In this document: in pieces, positions 22,457 to 29,989 of the stretch | Layout: each line of letters starts with the position of its first letter | How positions within the stretch are numbered: the first letter of the stretch is position 1 | Source of the DNA: Aquibacillus sediminis | GTDB lineage: Bacteria; Bacillota; Bacilli; Bacillales; Amphibacillaceae | Length of the DNA: 32,879 nt | NCBI RefSeq assembly: GCF_005870085.1 | Contig: NZ_SZNM01000035.1 | Coordinates: 1-32,879, forward strand | Direction of reading: 5' to 3' | Position numbers and translations under genes: made by a program | Notes under the pieces: generated by a model | Told to the model about the DNA's origin: nothing | Databases searched by the model: none | The model's input: the letters and a program-made list of their open reading frames with translations, nothing else

Positions 22457-23065
22457 ATGGCAAATGTAAATCTAGCAGTTGTTTATTACAGTTCAACAGG
22501 ATCAAACTATGAATTAGCAAAATGGGCAGAAGAAGGCGCAAAAGAACTTGGTGCAGAAGTGAAAGTACTTAAAGTACCTGAACTCGCACCACAAGAAGCA
22601 ATTGATTCCAACCCAGCATGGAAGGAACATGTAGAAGCTACAAAAGATGTGCCTGAAGCAACTTCTGATGATATTGAATGGGCAGATGCAATTATCTTCA
22701 GTACACCAACCCGTTTTGGTAATGTTGCGTCACAAATGAAGCAATTCCTTGACCTACAAGGTGGACTATGGGCAAATGGTAAAACAATTAACAAAGTAGT
22801 GAGTGCAATGTCATCTGCACAAAACCCACATGGTGGTCAAGAAGCTACCATTCTATCACTTTATACATCAATGATGCACTGGGGTGCGATTATCGCGGCA
22901 CCTGGTTATGCAGACCCAGTTCAATTTAGCGCTGGTGGAAATCCATACGGTGTAAGTGTAACGGTAGACGGAGATGGTAACATGGTTGAAGACGTAGCAG
23001 GTGCGGTGAAATTCCAAGCAAAACGTACCGTAGAAGTTGCGCAAAAAGTTAAAAATAATCAATAA
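22457..23065 (+). CDS. NAD(P)H:quinone oxidoreductase, WrbA-like
   Basis: A 202-residue flavodoxin-fold quinone reductase of usual WrbA length. Motifs: VYYSSTGSNYELAKWAE at the FMN phosphate loop, TRFGNVASQMKQFLD, MSSAQNPHGGQEATIL and TSMMHWGAIIAAPGY. The protein at 21058-21747 is a close paralogue (long stretches identical by eye). AAAGGAGAGG precedes the ATG. It is monocistronic, with its own promoter and a strong terminator, separate from the first copy but under a similar operator-like site. It would detoxify quinones with NAD(P)H, in the cytoplasm. Confidence 0.93.
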   Translation: MANVNLAVVYYSSTGSNYELAKWAEEGAKELGAEVKVLKVPELAPQEAIDSNPAWKEHVEATKDVPEATSDDIEWADAIIFSTPTRFGNVASQMKQFLDLQGGLWANGKTINKVVSAMSSAQNPHGGQEATILSLYTSMMHWGAIIAAPGYADPVQFSAGGNPYGVSVTVDGDGNMVEDVAGAVKFQAKRTVEVAQKVKNNQ

Positions 23066-23096
23066 TTAGAAAACTGTCACTTTCATAACGGATAAG

Positions 23097-23133
23097 GGGT
23101 ACGAATCGTATAACGGTTCGTACCCTATTTTTT
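23097..23133 (+). terminator. Terminator of the second WrbA gene
   Basis: GGGTACGAA-T-CG and CG-G-TTCGTACCC form the stem, followed by TATTTTTTG. Confidence 0.9.
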
Positions 23134-23305
23134 GTATCGATAACTGTATCGGGAATTTTTAGATCTTGGGATTTATGCCACATCTGAAGTAAATTCATTT
23201 GGTGTCTTAAAAAAATTTTTGTTTTCCCCCCCACAAAATTAAAATCAATTTCGTACTAATGGTAACTGGAGTTAAGCCATAATTAGTTGTAGGGAGAGGG
23301 ACAAT

Positions 23306-23422
23306 TTGAATTCAAATCAATCTACCACTTTACCAAACATAAAAAAAGACTTTGAGGATTTATTGAACCGAAAACTAAGTCAAAAAGAAATCGAGTTTCT
23401 TAAATGGCTTTATAATAAATAG
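23306..23422 (+). CDS. 38-aa small protein upstream of sda
   Basis: TTG 23306 follows GGGAGAGGG at good spacing. The 38-residue frame ends LSQKEIEFLKWLYNK; the region IKKDFEDLLNRKLSQKEIEF looks like an amphipathic helix pair. No signal peptide or membrane segment. It is not recognised with confidence, but the ribosome binding site, charge pattern and position 82 bp before sda suggest a real gene. Confidence 0.6.
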   Translation: MNSNQSTTLPNIKKDFEDLLNRKLSQKEIEFLKWLYNK

Positions 23423-23504
23423 AATCTACTTTATTGGTGCGAATAGTAGATGATGTTTCTAAGCAAATGGACTATCTATTAATACATATGAGTGGTGATT
23501 TCAA

Positions 23505-23645
23505 ATGAATGATTTTAATTATCTAAGTAATGCACAGCTAATTAAATCTTATGAAAAAGCTATAGAACAAAATGAAGAAACAGATTTCATTATGGTATTC
23601 GTAAGGGAATTGAAAAAAAGAGGAGTAGAGAGAATTGATGTTTAA
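23505..23645 (+). CDS. sda: Sporulation checkpoint inhibitor Sda
   Basis: A 46-residue protein whose pattern LSNAQLIKSYEKAIEQN, then DFIMVFVRELKKRG, aligns along its full length with B. subtilis Sda (LSDELLIESYFKATEMN, then DFIELIENEIKRR). Sda folds as a helical hairpin, binds the sporulation kinase KinA/KinB dimerisation domain and blocks phosphotransfer to Spo0F when replication is disturbed. ATG 23505 follows a GAGTGGTGA box, weaker than average. The terminator overlaps the stop codon. In B. subtilis the promoter contains DnaA boxes; none with a good match is seen upstream here. Confidence 0.85.
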   Translation: MNDFNYLSNAQLIKSYEKAIEQNEETDFIMVFVRELKKRGVERIDV

Positions 23646-23670
23646 CACCTATGGTAATTAGGTGTTTTTT
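23644..23670 (+). terminator. Terminator of sda
   Basis: AACACCTA and TAGGTGTT form an 8-bp stem with a 7-nt loop and a T-run; the first arm overlaps the sda stop codon. Confidence 0.9.
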
Positions 23671-23745
23671 GTTATCCAGAAATTATAAAAATGTTACGCT
23701 GTGGGTTACTAATTGCAGTGTTAGACACGTCCGCGAAACGCCCAG

Positions 23746-24028
23746 CGACAGTTTGAGTAAAAATCAGAGCTAGTAACTGTCGAGAGAGCCCCTGTCACGA
23801 CAGTTTGAGTAAAAATCAGGGCTAGCAACTGTCGAGAGAGCCCCTGTCACGACAGTTTGAGTAAAAATTAGAGCTAGTAACTGTCGAGAGAGCCCCTGTC
23901 ACGACAGTTTGAGTAAAAATCAGGGCTAGCAACTGTCGAGAGAGCCCCTGTCACGACAGTTTGAGTAAAAATTAGAAAGCGAAACTGTTGAGAGCTGCTT
24001 TATCACGGTAGACTGAGTAAATTTAAAA
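23746..24028. repeat. 52-bp tandem repeat array, hairpin-forming units
   Basis: CGACAGTTTGAGTAAAAAT starts recur at 23746, 23798, 23850, 23902 and 23954, exactly 52 bp apart, with a decayed sixth start at 24006. Units 1 and 3 carry GAGCTAGTAA, units 2 and 4 carry GGGCTAGCAA, so the array is A-B-A-B plus degenerate ends. Within each unit CGACAGTT pairs with AACTGTCG (8 bp). Units abut with no spacers, so this is not CRISPR. Positions 24029-24243 hold nothing recognisable. Confidence 0.92.
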
Positions 24029-24243
24029 CTATGAATCAGCCGCTATAGCAATATGTTTGTACTAATCTAATAAAGATTTGGCAAGAAGCTCGATAAACTC
24101 ACATCGGAGTTTCTGTCAACTACGACACAAGCGGATTAAGCCCAATTGAACCGAATAGAAATGACACGGATAGGTATGTTTACTAAGCTACTTGGTAAAA
24201 ATTAGTAAACGAAGCACATATCTAATCCAAAGGAAGAAATACA

Positions 24244-24762
24244 ATGTTCAAAACAAAAGACAGAAAACGCACCAGCAACATTTCTATTCTAGTTGTACTC
24301 CTGTGGCTAGTTGTCATTTTTAGCCTATCGTCACAAGTTGCAGAGGATTCCAACCAATTAAGTGAAGAAGTGACAATTGTAGTGGCACAGGCGGCAGAAA
24401 AAACGGTTCCAGGTACAACGGTTGATGTGGACCATTTTCATTCGATTGTTCGAAAAAATGCCCACTTCTTCATTTACTTTGTGCTTGGTCTTTTAGTTGT
24501 TCATGTTATAAGGCGAATGGTTCGGCCTCGTTGGAAAGCTTATTGGATAACATTTAGCCTATGTGTCCTACTTGCATGTGGTGATGAAGTGTATCAGACG
24601 TCCGTTCCGGGAAGAAGTGGACAAGTTGGAGACTTACTAATTGACAGTTTGGGAGTACTAACTAGTCTTGCTTGTTATTTTTGTATAGAAATAGGATCAA
24701 ATAAATTTGCTATTGCACGGAAAACATGCGGAGATAAAGGAATTACGGATCTTAAGAGGTAA
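24244..24762 (+). CDS. VanZ family membrane protein
   Basis: A 172-residue protein with about four membrane helices. VanZ-type features: FSLSSQ after the first helix, a conserved RKNAHFFIYFVLGLLV segment (about 73-88), and DEVYQTSVPGRSGQVGDLLI followed by DSLGVL (about 116-142). Family members are mostly of unknown function; VanZ itself lowers teicoplanin sensitivity. AAAGGAAG precedes the ATG. It is convergent with the sulfurtransferase gene, sharing a hairpin. The last ~20 residues form a charged cytoplasmic tail. Not part of a vancomycin-resistance cluster here. Confidence 0.88.
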   Translation: MFKTKDRKRTSNISILVVLLWLVVIFSLSSQVAEDSNQLSEEVTIVVAQAAEKTVPGTTVDVDHFHSIVRKNAHFFIYFVLGLLVVHVIRRMVRPRWKAYWITFSLCVLLACGDEVYQTSVPGRSGQVGDLLIDSLGVLTSLACYFCIEIGSNKFAIARKTCGDKGITDLKR

Positions 24763-24769
24763 AACGAAA

Positions 24770-24808
24770 TCGTACCTTAACATAGGCGTAACCCTAGATA
24801 AGGTACGA
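24770..24808 (-). terminator. Shared terminator hairpin between convergent genes
   Basis: TCGTACCTTA pairs perfectly with TAAGGTACGA over a 19-nt loop. On the minus strand it is followed by TTTCGTTTT, so it best serves the sulfurtransferase; the plus side (ACTTCTAATT) is weaker. Confidence 0.7.
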
Positions 24809-24832
24809 ACTTCTAATTAATTGGCGCTTACT

Positions 24833-25720
24833 CTATTGTCCAACGTCAAGTGGTAGGCTTTCGTCTGCTGTCCATTCGTTCATGGAACCATCATATATGG
24901 CCACATCTTCTCGACCAAGCGCAAACAGTGCCAGTGCATTCCAGGTCGCTGCGATCCCACCCCCACAATAGGTAATCACTTTTTTATCAGGATCTAATGC
25001 CCCGCTTGGTTCAAACAACTTGTGTAACTTTTCTTGATCAGGCAATCCTTTTGCATTTGGATCGGAAACATCACCGAAAAAGACATTCTTACTACTCGGA
25101 ATATGCCCATTTCGAGGATAGGCATTCGTTTCTCCTTTAAATTCAGCAGGAGATAAACAATTGATCATCACGATTGATGGATCAGTCATTGCTTCCTTTA
25201 TGTCCTCTTTTGTAGCTAACAGTTCTGTTCTCCTTTTTCCAGTAAAGGAAGCGGTTGGATAAGAACCTGGTTCATTGGTTACCGGACGCCCCTCCTCTTT
25301 CCATTTTGGAAATCCACCAGCAAGTACGTATACATCATCAAAGCCAGCTAGTCGAAGTTGCCACCAAAGACGAGATGCCCAGTCAGAAGCGGAAAATGGT
25401 GCACCAACGACAGCACCACGGTCGTAAACTACAACATATGTACCATCACCAACACCAAGTTTTTTTATTTTTTCTACGAATAAATCGTGTGGCGCAGCTG
25501 TAAAAGGAAACGTAGCATTTGGATCAGATAACTCCTGCATTAAGTCAGCAAAAACTGCACCAGGAATGTGTTCTTGATCATATGACGCCTTTCCTGATTG
25601 TATGTCAACGCCATTCTCATCTTGTTTCATCATCACGGTTGCATCTAATAAACGTAGCTTTGGATCATTTAAATGGTTTTCCAACCACTCTGTATCTACC
25701 ATTAATTGTTTGTTGTTCAT
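24833..25720 (-). CDS. Sulfurtransferase with two rhodanese domains (thiosulfate/3-mercaptopyruvate type)
   Basis: A 295-residue cytoplasmic protein of usual length for the TST/SseA family. The N-terminal rhodanese domain (about 5-140) is inactive-like, with VVYDRGAVVGAPF in place of the active loop. The C-terminal domain (about 160-290) holds the persulfide-forming cysteine C252 in TYCGGGIAAT. It would transfer sulfur from thiosulfate or mercaptopyruvate to cyanide or thiol acceptors; the loop sequence alone does not separate the two donors. ATG 25720 is chosen because GGAGGG lies at proper spacing; the ATG at 25735 overlaps that box. It is monocistronic. Confidence 0.92.
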   Translation of the reverse strand: MNNKQLMVDTEWLENHLNDPKLRLLDATVMMKQDENGVDIQSGKASYDQEHIPGAVFADLMQELSDPNATFPFTAAPHDLFVEKIKKLGVGDGTYVVVYDRGAVVGAPFSASDWASRLWWQLRLAGFDDVYVLAGGFPKWKEEGRPVTNEPGSYPTASFTGKRRTELLATKEDIKEAMTDPSIVMINCLSPAEFKGETNAYPRNGHIPSSKNVFFGDVSDPNAKGLPDQEKLHKLFEPSGALDPDKKVITYCGGGIAATWNALALFALGREDVAIYDGSMNEWTADESLPLDVGQ

Positions 25721-25810
25721 AAAAAATCCCTCCATCTATCATGATTACCAGTTTACTGCGGTTTATCCTAATGTACAAACCTACACTTTTTTTAAAAGCC
25801 TGATGTGGGG

Positions 25811-25987
25811 CGGTTCCAAGTTCCGCTAAAGGTCCAAAAAGGATAAAAAAAGTTAGAAAACGGTCTCAGATTCCGCTAAGGCCCCAAATTTAAGTGATAA
25901 TGGTGCGAAATCAGGCTAATAGAGGAATAAGAAACCGTTTAACTGTCATAAAGGTTTGAAGAAGGAGAATAACGGAATGAGAGACCG
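25811..25987. repeat. CGGTYYC repeat cluster, two direct and two inverted copies at 50-bp pitch
   Basis: CGGTTCCAAGTTCCGCT (25811) and CGGTCTCAGATTCCGCT (25861) are direct copies 50 bp apart. AGGAATAAGAAACCG (ending 25937) and CGGAATGAGAGACCG (ending 25987) are inverted copies, also 50 bp apart. The motif is that of 5506-5550 and 5858-5903. The stretch from 25721 to 26034 has no gene. Confidence 0.65.
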
Positions 25988-26034
25988 CCCCCAAGCTGAC
26001 CGCTAATCAAACACGAACTTTTTTTCTATTATTT

Positions 26035-26063
26035 TTGAGAAAAATGAGAAAAAACTGTATAAA
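26035..26063 (+). promoter_or_regulatory. SigA-type promoter of the dipeptide ABC operon
   Basis: TTGAGA (26035-26040), exactly 17 bp, TATAAA (26058-26063), about 90 bp before the first ATG. An alternative TATAAT lies at 26078-26083 with a poor -35. Confidence 0.6.
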
Positions 26064-26087
26064 AATCAAAATGTATGTATAATTACT

Positions 26088-26117
26088 TTTATTCAGAAAA
26101 TTAAATGTCCGAAAATT
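26088..26117 (+). promoter_or_regulatory. Two adjacent CodY boxes
   Basis: TTTATTCAGAAAATT (26088-26102) and AAATGTCCGAAAATT (26103-26117) each match 12 of 15 positions of the CodY consensus AATTTTCWGAAAATT. They lie directly downstream of the promoter, where bound CodY would act as a roadblock when branched-chain amino acids and GTP are plentiful. Peptide transport operons are classic CodY targets. Confidence 0.7.
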
Positions 26118-26151
26118 CAATTCTTTTAAAATATAAAGGTGGAGGAAGAGG

Positions 26152-27153
26152 ATGGAAAATAATACTCCGATACTTGAAGTGAAGGATTTACATACCCATT
26201 TTTTAACGAAAACAGGTGCGGTAAAAGCAGTAGATGGTGTGAGTTTTGATATTAAACCTGGGGAAACATTAGGGATTGTTGGTGAATCTGGATCAGGGAA
26301 AAGTATCACAGCAATGTCGATTATGCAACTGATCTCCCCGCCAGGAAAAATTGTGCAAGGAGAGATTTTGTTTGAAGGGGAGAATTTGAATAATAAAACA
26401 GAAAAAGAAATGCGAAAAATTCGCGGTAAAGAAATTTCGATGATTTTTCAGGATCCGATGACATCGTTAAATCCTGTGTTTACGATTGAAAAACAAATGG
26501 TGGAAACGATCCGAACACATGAAGCGATGAATAAAAAACAAGCCAAACAACGTGCGGTAGAATTATTGGATTTAGTTGGAATTCCTGATCCAGAAGCACG
26601 ATTGAAAAACTATCCACACGAGTTTAGTGGCGGCATGAGACAACGCGCCATGATCGCCATGGCACTTGCTTGTAATCCGAAAGTGCTAATCGCCGACGAA
26701 CCTACGACAGCACTTGATGTTACGATTCAAGCGCAAATCTTAGAATTGCTAGCTAAGTTACAAAAAGAACTCGGGATGGCAATTATTATGATTACACACG
26801 ACCTTGGTGTCGTTGCGGAAGTGTGTGATCGCGTCATGGTTATGTATGCAGGAAAACCAGTCGAGTTCACCGATGTCTTATCTTTATTCGATCATGCAAA
26901 GCATCCCTACACATGGGGATTGATGCATTCGATTCCTAAGATTACGGATCAAAAGCAGAAATTAGAAGCAATCGAAGGGCTCCCGCCAGATTTGCGGGCA
27001 TTACCGAAAGGGTGTAGCTTTGCTGCAAGATGTAAGCATGCAATGGACAGTTGTTTCGAAGTGGATCCGAGTTTTAAACAATATCAAGCAAACCATCATG
27101 TCCGCTGCTTACTGTATGAAAATGAAGAAAACGAGAAGGTGGTTCCATCATGA
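26152..27153 (+). CDS. dppD: Dipeptide/oligopeptide ABC transporter ATPase (DppD/OppD type)
   Basis: A 333-residue ATPase: Walker A GESGSGKS (about 44-51), signature FSGGMRQR (about 160-167), Walker B VLIADEP, and the switch His in ITHDLG. The C-terminal oligopeptide-transporter extension has four cysteines in the C-x5-C-x6-C-xn-C order (GCSFAARC, MDSC, VRC), a motif linked to a 4Fe-4S cluster in DppD-type proteins as I recall. GGTGGAGG precedes the ATG. It is the first gene of five and overlaps the next by four bases (ATGA). Gene order (ATPase, ATPase, binding protein, permease, permease) matches B. subtilis appDFABC, while the binding protein looks DppA-like. Confidence 0.9.
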   Translation: MENNTPILEVKDLHTHFLTKTGAVKAVDGVSFDIKPGETLGIVGESGSGKSITAMSIMQLISPPGKIVQGEILFEGENLNNKTEKEMRKIRGKEISMIFQDPMTSLNPVFTIEKQMVETIRTHEAMNKKQAKQRAVELLDLVGIPDPEARLKNYPHEFSGGMRQRAMIAMALACNPKVLIADEPTTALDVTIQAQILELLAKLQKELGMAIIMITHDLGVVAEVCDRVMVMYAGKPVEFTDVLSLFDHAKHPYTWGLMHSIPKITDQKQKLEAIEGLPPDLRALPKGCSFAARCKHAMDSCFEVDPSFKQYQANHHVRCLLYENEENEKVVPS

Positions 27154-28136
27154 GTTCATTATTAGAAGTGAAAAAATTAAAAAAACACTTTCCAGTCAAG
27201 TCAGGTGGGATCATCCCAAGACAAACAGGTGCTGTGAAAGCAGTCGATGGCGTTTCCTTTGATGTAAAAAAAGGCGAAACACTAGGATTAGTCGGGGAAA
27301 GTGGCTGTGGGAAATCAACAGCCGGACGAGCTATTTTGAAACTGCATGAACCTACAGATGGGGAGATTATTTTTAAAGGAAAGGACATAACAAACGTCCA
27401 AGGGGAACAGTTACGAAAGCTCCGTCAAGAGATGCAGTTAATTTTTCAAGACCCGTACGCATCCTTAAACCCGCGGAAAACTGTTGAGCAAATTATAACG
27501 GAACCAATGAAAATATTTAATGTTCCAAAACGTGAAAGACAGAAGAAACTTTCGCGATTAATGGATGTTGTTGGGTTAAGTTCTTATCAAAAAGATCGCT
27601 ACCCACACCAATTTAGTGGTGGACAACGACAACGGATCGGAATTGCTCGGTCACTTGCGCTTGATCCAGACTTAGTGATTTGTGATGAGCCTGTATCCGC
27701 GTTGGATGTGTCAATCCAAGCACAGGTTGTCAATCTAATGGAGGATTTACAACAAGAGTTTGATTTAACGTACATTTTCATTGCGCACGATTTAAGTGTG
27801 GTTCACCACATTAGTGATCGAGTCGCGGTGATGTATCTTGGACAAATCGTTGAAATTGGCGAGGTTGGAGAATTATATAGAAACCCTAAGCATCCTTATA
27901 CCCAAGCCTTATTATCGGCAATTCCTGAAGCAAATCCACATAAACAAAAAGAAAGAATTTTAATTAAAGGGGACCTGCCATCCCCATCTAATCCACCACA
28001 AGGGTGTAAGTTCCATACAAGATGCCCATTGGCAGAAGATATTTGTAAACAAGTGAATCCTGAATTAAAACAAGTAAGTGAACATGGGCAACAAGCAGCA
28101 TGTCACCTTGTTAAGGAGGTGGTTGCTGGACATTAA
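27150..28136 (+). CDS. dppF: Dipeptide/oligopeptide ABC transporter ATPase (DppF/OppF type)
   Basis: A 328-residue second ATPase that pairs with the preceding one. Walker A GESGCGKS (about 50-57), signature FSGGQRQR (about 155-162), Walker B LVICDEP and IAHDLS switch are present. The C-terminal extension again has C-x5-C-x6-C (GCKFHTRC, EDIC) and a later Cys (AACHL). The N-terminal VKSGGIIPRQTGAVKAVDGV insert is characteristic of the F-type partner. Ribosome binding is via GAGAAGGTGG within the preceding gene. The product sits on the cytoplasmic face bound to the two permeases. Confidence 0.9.
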   Translation: MSSLLEVKKLKKHFPVKSGGIIPRQTGAVKAVDGVSFDVKKGETLGLVGESGCGKSTAGRAILKLHEPTDGEIIFKGKDITNVQGEQLRKLRQEMQLIFQDPYASLNPRKTVEQIITEPMKIFNVPKRERQKKLSRLMDVVGLSSYQKDRYPHQFSGGQRQRIGIARSLALDPDLVICDEPVSALDVSIQAQVVNLMEDLQQEFDLTYIFIAHDLSVVHHISDRVAVMYLGQIVEIGEVGELYRNPKHPYTQALLSAIPEANPHKQKERILIKGDLPSPSNPPQGCKFHTRCPLAEDICKQVNPELKQVSEHGQQAACHLVKEVVAGH

Positions 28137-28195
28137 CTGTTCGCAACTATTACTTCATAACAAAACAATTAAACTATTTTAAGGGGGAAATTAGA

Positions 28196-29854
28196 ATGAG
28201 TAAAAAAACACTCATGACCTTGTTTGGGCTACTTGTGATTGCCATGGTTGTAATCAGTGGTTGTAGTGCAAGCGAGACAACAAATTCAGATGATTCATCT
28301 GATGAAGGAACAAGTGAGAATGATAATGCATCAGAGGAAACGGCTGATGAAGAATCCGATGATGATGTGAAGCGATTAGTATTTGGTCGTGGTGCAGACT
28401 CTGTACAATTGGATCCATCTAAAGTTACAGACGGAGAATCCATTTACGTGACTAACCAAATTTTTGACACACTTGTTCAATATGAACAAGAGAATACTGA
28501 GGTAAGACCGGCACTCGCGACTGAGTGGGATACAAGTGATGATGGTTTAACTTGGACATTCCAACTACGTGACGATGTGACCTTCCATGATGGAACAGAC
28601 TTTGATGCAGAAGATGTTGTATTTAACTTTGAACGCTGGGCAACATCAGCAGAATATGTGTACTACGGTTATATGTTTGGTGCAACAGAAGAGGACTTAG
28701 GTGGCATTATCGAATCAGTAGAAGCAACTGGTGATTATGAAGTGACATTTACGTTATCTGAACCTAACGCACCATTTATCTATACACTAGCAATGCCTCC
28801 ATTTGGTATTTCTAGTCCGGATGCGATTGAAGAATATGGAGATGACTACTTTAAAAACCCTGTAGGGACAGGTCCATTCGTGTTTGAAGAGTGGGTAAAT
28901 GATGACTCTATTACCGTAACAAAGAATGATGATTATTATGGGGACGAAGCAAAAGTAGATGAAGTCATTTTCCGAGTGATTCCAGATAATGGTGCACGTT
29001 TTATGGAATTACAGGCTGGTTCGATTGACCTTATGAATGGGATGAACCCACAAGACATCGCAACAGCAGAAGATGATGAAAACTTACAAATTATTCGCAG
29101 ACCATCTATGAATGTTAGTTACATGGCATTCAATACAGATGCTGAAGGTCCAACTTCTAACGAACAAGTACGTCAAGCTATTAATCTAGCAGTTGATAAA
29201 GAGAAATTAGTTACATTATACGAAGGAATTGGAAAAGAAGCGAAAAATCCAATGCCACCATCTCTTTGGGGATATAATGATGATATTGAGGACTATGGCT
29301 ACGATGTAGACGAAGCAAAACGCCTGTTAGCAGAAGCTGGATATGAAGATGGGTTTGAGATTACCCTTCATTCTATGTCAAATCCACGTCCATATATGCC
29401 ACAGCCAAAAGTAACAGCACAGGCTATTCAAGAAATGTTAAGTGAAGTCAACATTGATGTTGAAATTGTAGAAAGTGATTGGAATACGCACCTAAATATC
29501 GTTGAAAATGGTGAACATGACATGGCGTTCATGGGCTGGATTGGGGACAATGGTGATCCAGATAACTTCTTGTATGTATTGTTAGATAAAGATAATGCGA
29601 AGGTAGGATCTGCAGGAAATGTTGCATTCTACAAAAATGATGAAGTACATGATCTTTTGAAACAGGCACAAACAGAAATGGACCAAGAAAAGCGGGTAGA
29701 GCTTTACATGCAAGCACAAGAGATCATCCATGAAGAAGCGCCTTGGCTCCCAATTGCACATACAACACCACCACTTGGTGCAAATGCAGATGTGGTTGAT
29801 TACTTGCCACACCCGACTGGTAGTGAGCCATTTAACTACTTAGACCTGAACTAA
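28196..29854 (+). CDS. dppA: Dipeptide-binding lipoprotein, ABC transporter family 5 (DppA-like)
   Basis: A 552-residue substrate-binding lipoprotein. Signal peptide ends in the lipobox ISGC (C23), followed by a very acidic Ser/Asp/Glu linker (about 24-60), as in halophile surface proteins. The mature fold shows family-5 marks: LDPSKVTDGES, WTFQLRDDVTFHDGT, PVGTGPFVFEEW and VRQAINLAVDKEKLV. It resembles E. coli DppA in particular (WGYNDDIEDYGYD, MGWIGDNGDPDNF, KRVELYMQAQEIIHEEAP), so dipeptides are the likely ligand. The heme-binding side role of DppA cannot be judged. It is 59 bp after the ATPase gene, with GGGGG before its ATG. Confidence 0.92.
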   Translation: MSKKTLMTLFGLLVIAMVVISGCSASETTNSDDSSDEGTSENDNASEETADEESDDDVKRLVFGRGADSVQLDPSKVTDGESIYVTNQIFDTLVQYEQENTEVRPALATEWDTSDDGLTWTFQLRDDVTFHDGTDFDAEDVVFNFERWATSAEYVYYGYMFGATEEDLGGIIESVEATGDYEVTFTLSEPNAPFIYTLAMPPFGISSPDAIEEYGDDYFKNPVGTGPFVFEEWVNDDSITVTKNDDYYGDEAKVDEVIFRVIPDNGARFMELQAGSIDLMNGMNPQDIATAEDDENLQIIRRPSMNVSYMAFNTDAEGPTSNEQVRQAINLAVDKEKLVTLYEGIGKEAKNPMPPSLWGYNDDIEDYGYDVDEAKRLLAEAGYEDGFEITLHSMSNPRPYMPQPKVTAQAIQEMLSEVNIDVEIVESDWNTHLNIVENGEHDMAFMGWIGDNGDPDNFLYVLLDKDNAKVGSAGNVAFYKNDEVHDLLKQAQTEMDQEKRVELYMQAQEIIHEEAPWLPIAHTTPPLGANADVVDYLPHPTGSEPFNYLDLN

Positions 29855-29883
29855 TCATTGAACCGGCAATTTCTGCAAGTCAC

Positions 29884-29918
29884 AGAAGTTACCTTGCCAT
29901 GATGGTGGGGTAACTTCT
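29884..29918 (+). terminator. Hairpin between binding-protein and permease genes
   Basis: AGAAGTTACC pairs with GGTAACTTCT (plus inner TTGCC/GGTGG), followed by TCTTCTATAG. The T-tract is weak, so it is probably a partial terminator or RNA-processing site that leaves the binding protein mRNA in excess over the permeases. Confidence 0.55.
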
Positions 29919-29989
29919 TCTTCTATAGTTCATTTTTTTCTGAAACAAGGATAAGAGTTTAGTTTTTCTACTCTAATGGGGGAATCTTC

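Noticed and set aside
23672-23680. DnaA box TTATCCAGA near sda
   Set aside because: One mismatch to TTATCCACA, single copy, and lies after the sda terminator rather than in its promoter.
23746-24028. CRISPR array
   Set aside because: Units are contiguous 52-bp copies with no unique spacers, and there are no cas genes nearby.
24244-24762. Glycopeptide-resistance locus
   Set aside because: Only a VanZ-like protein is present; no vanH, vanA or vanX genes are nearby, and VanZ-like proteins are widespread.
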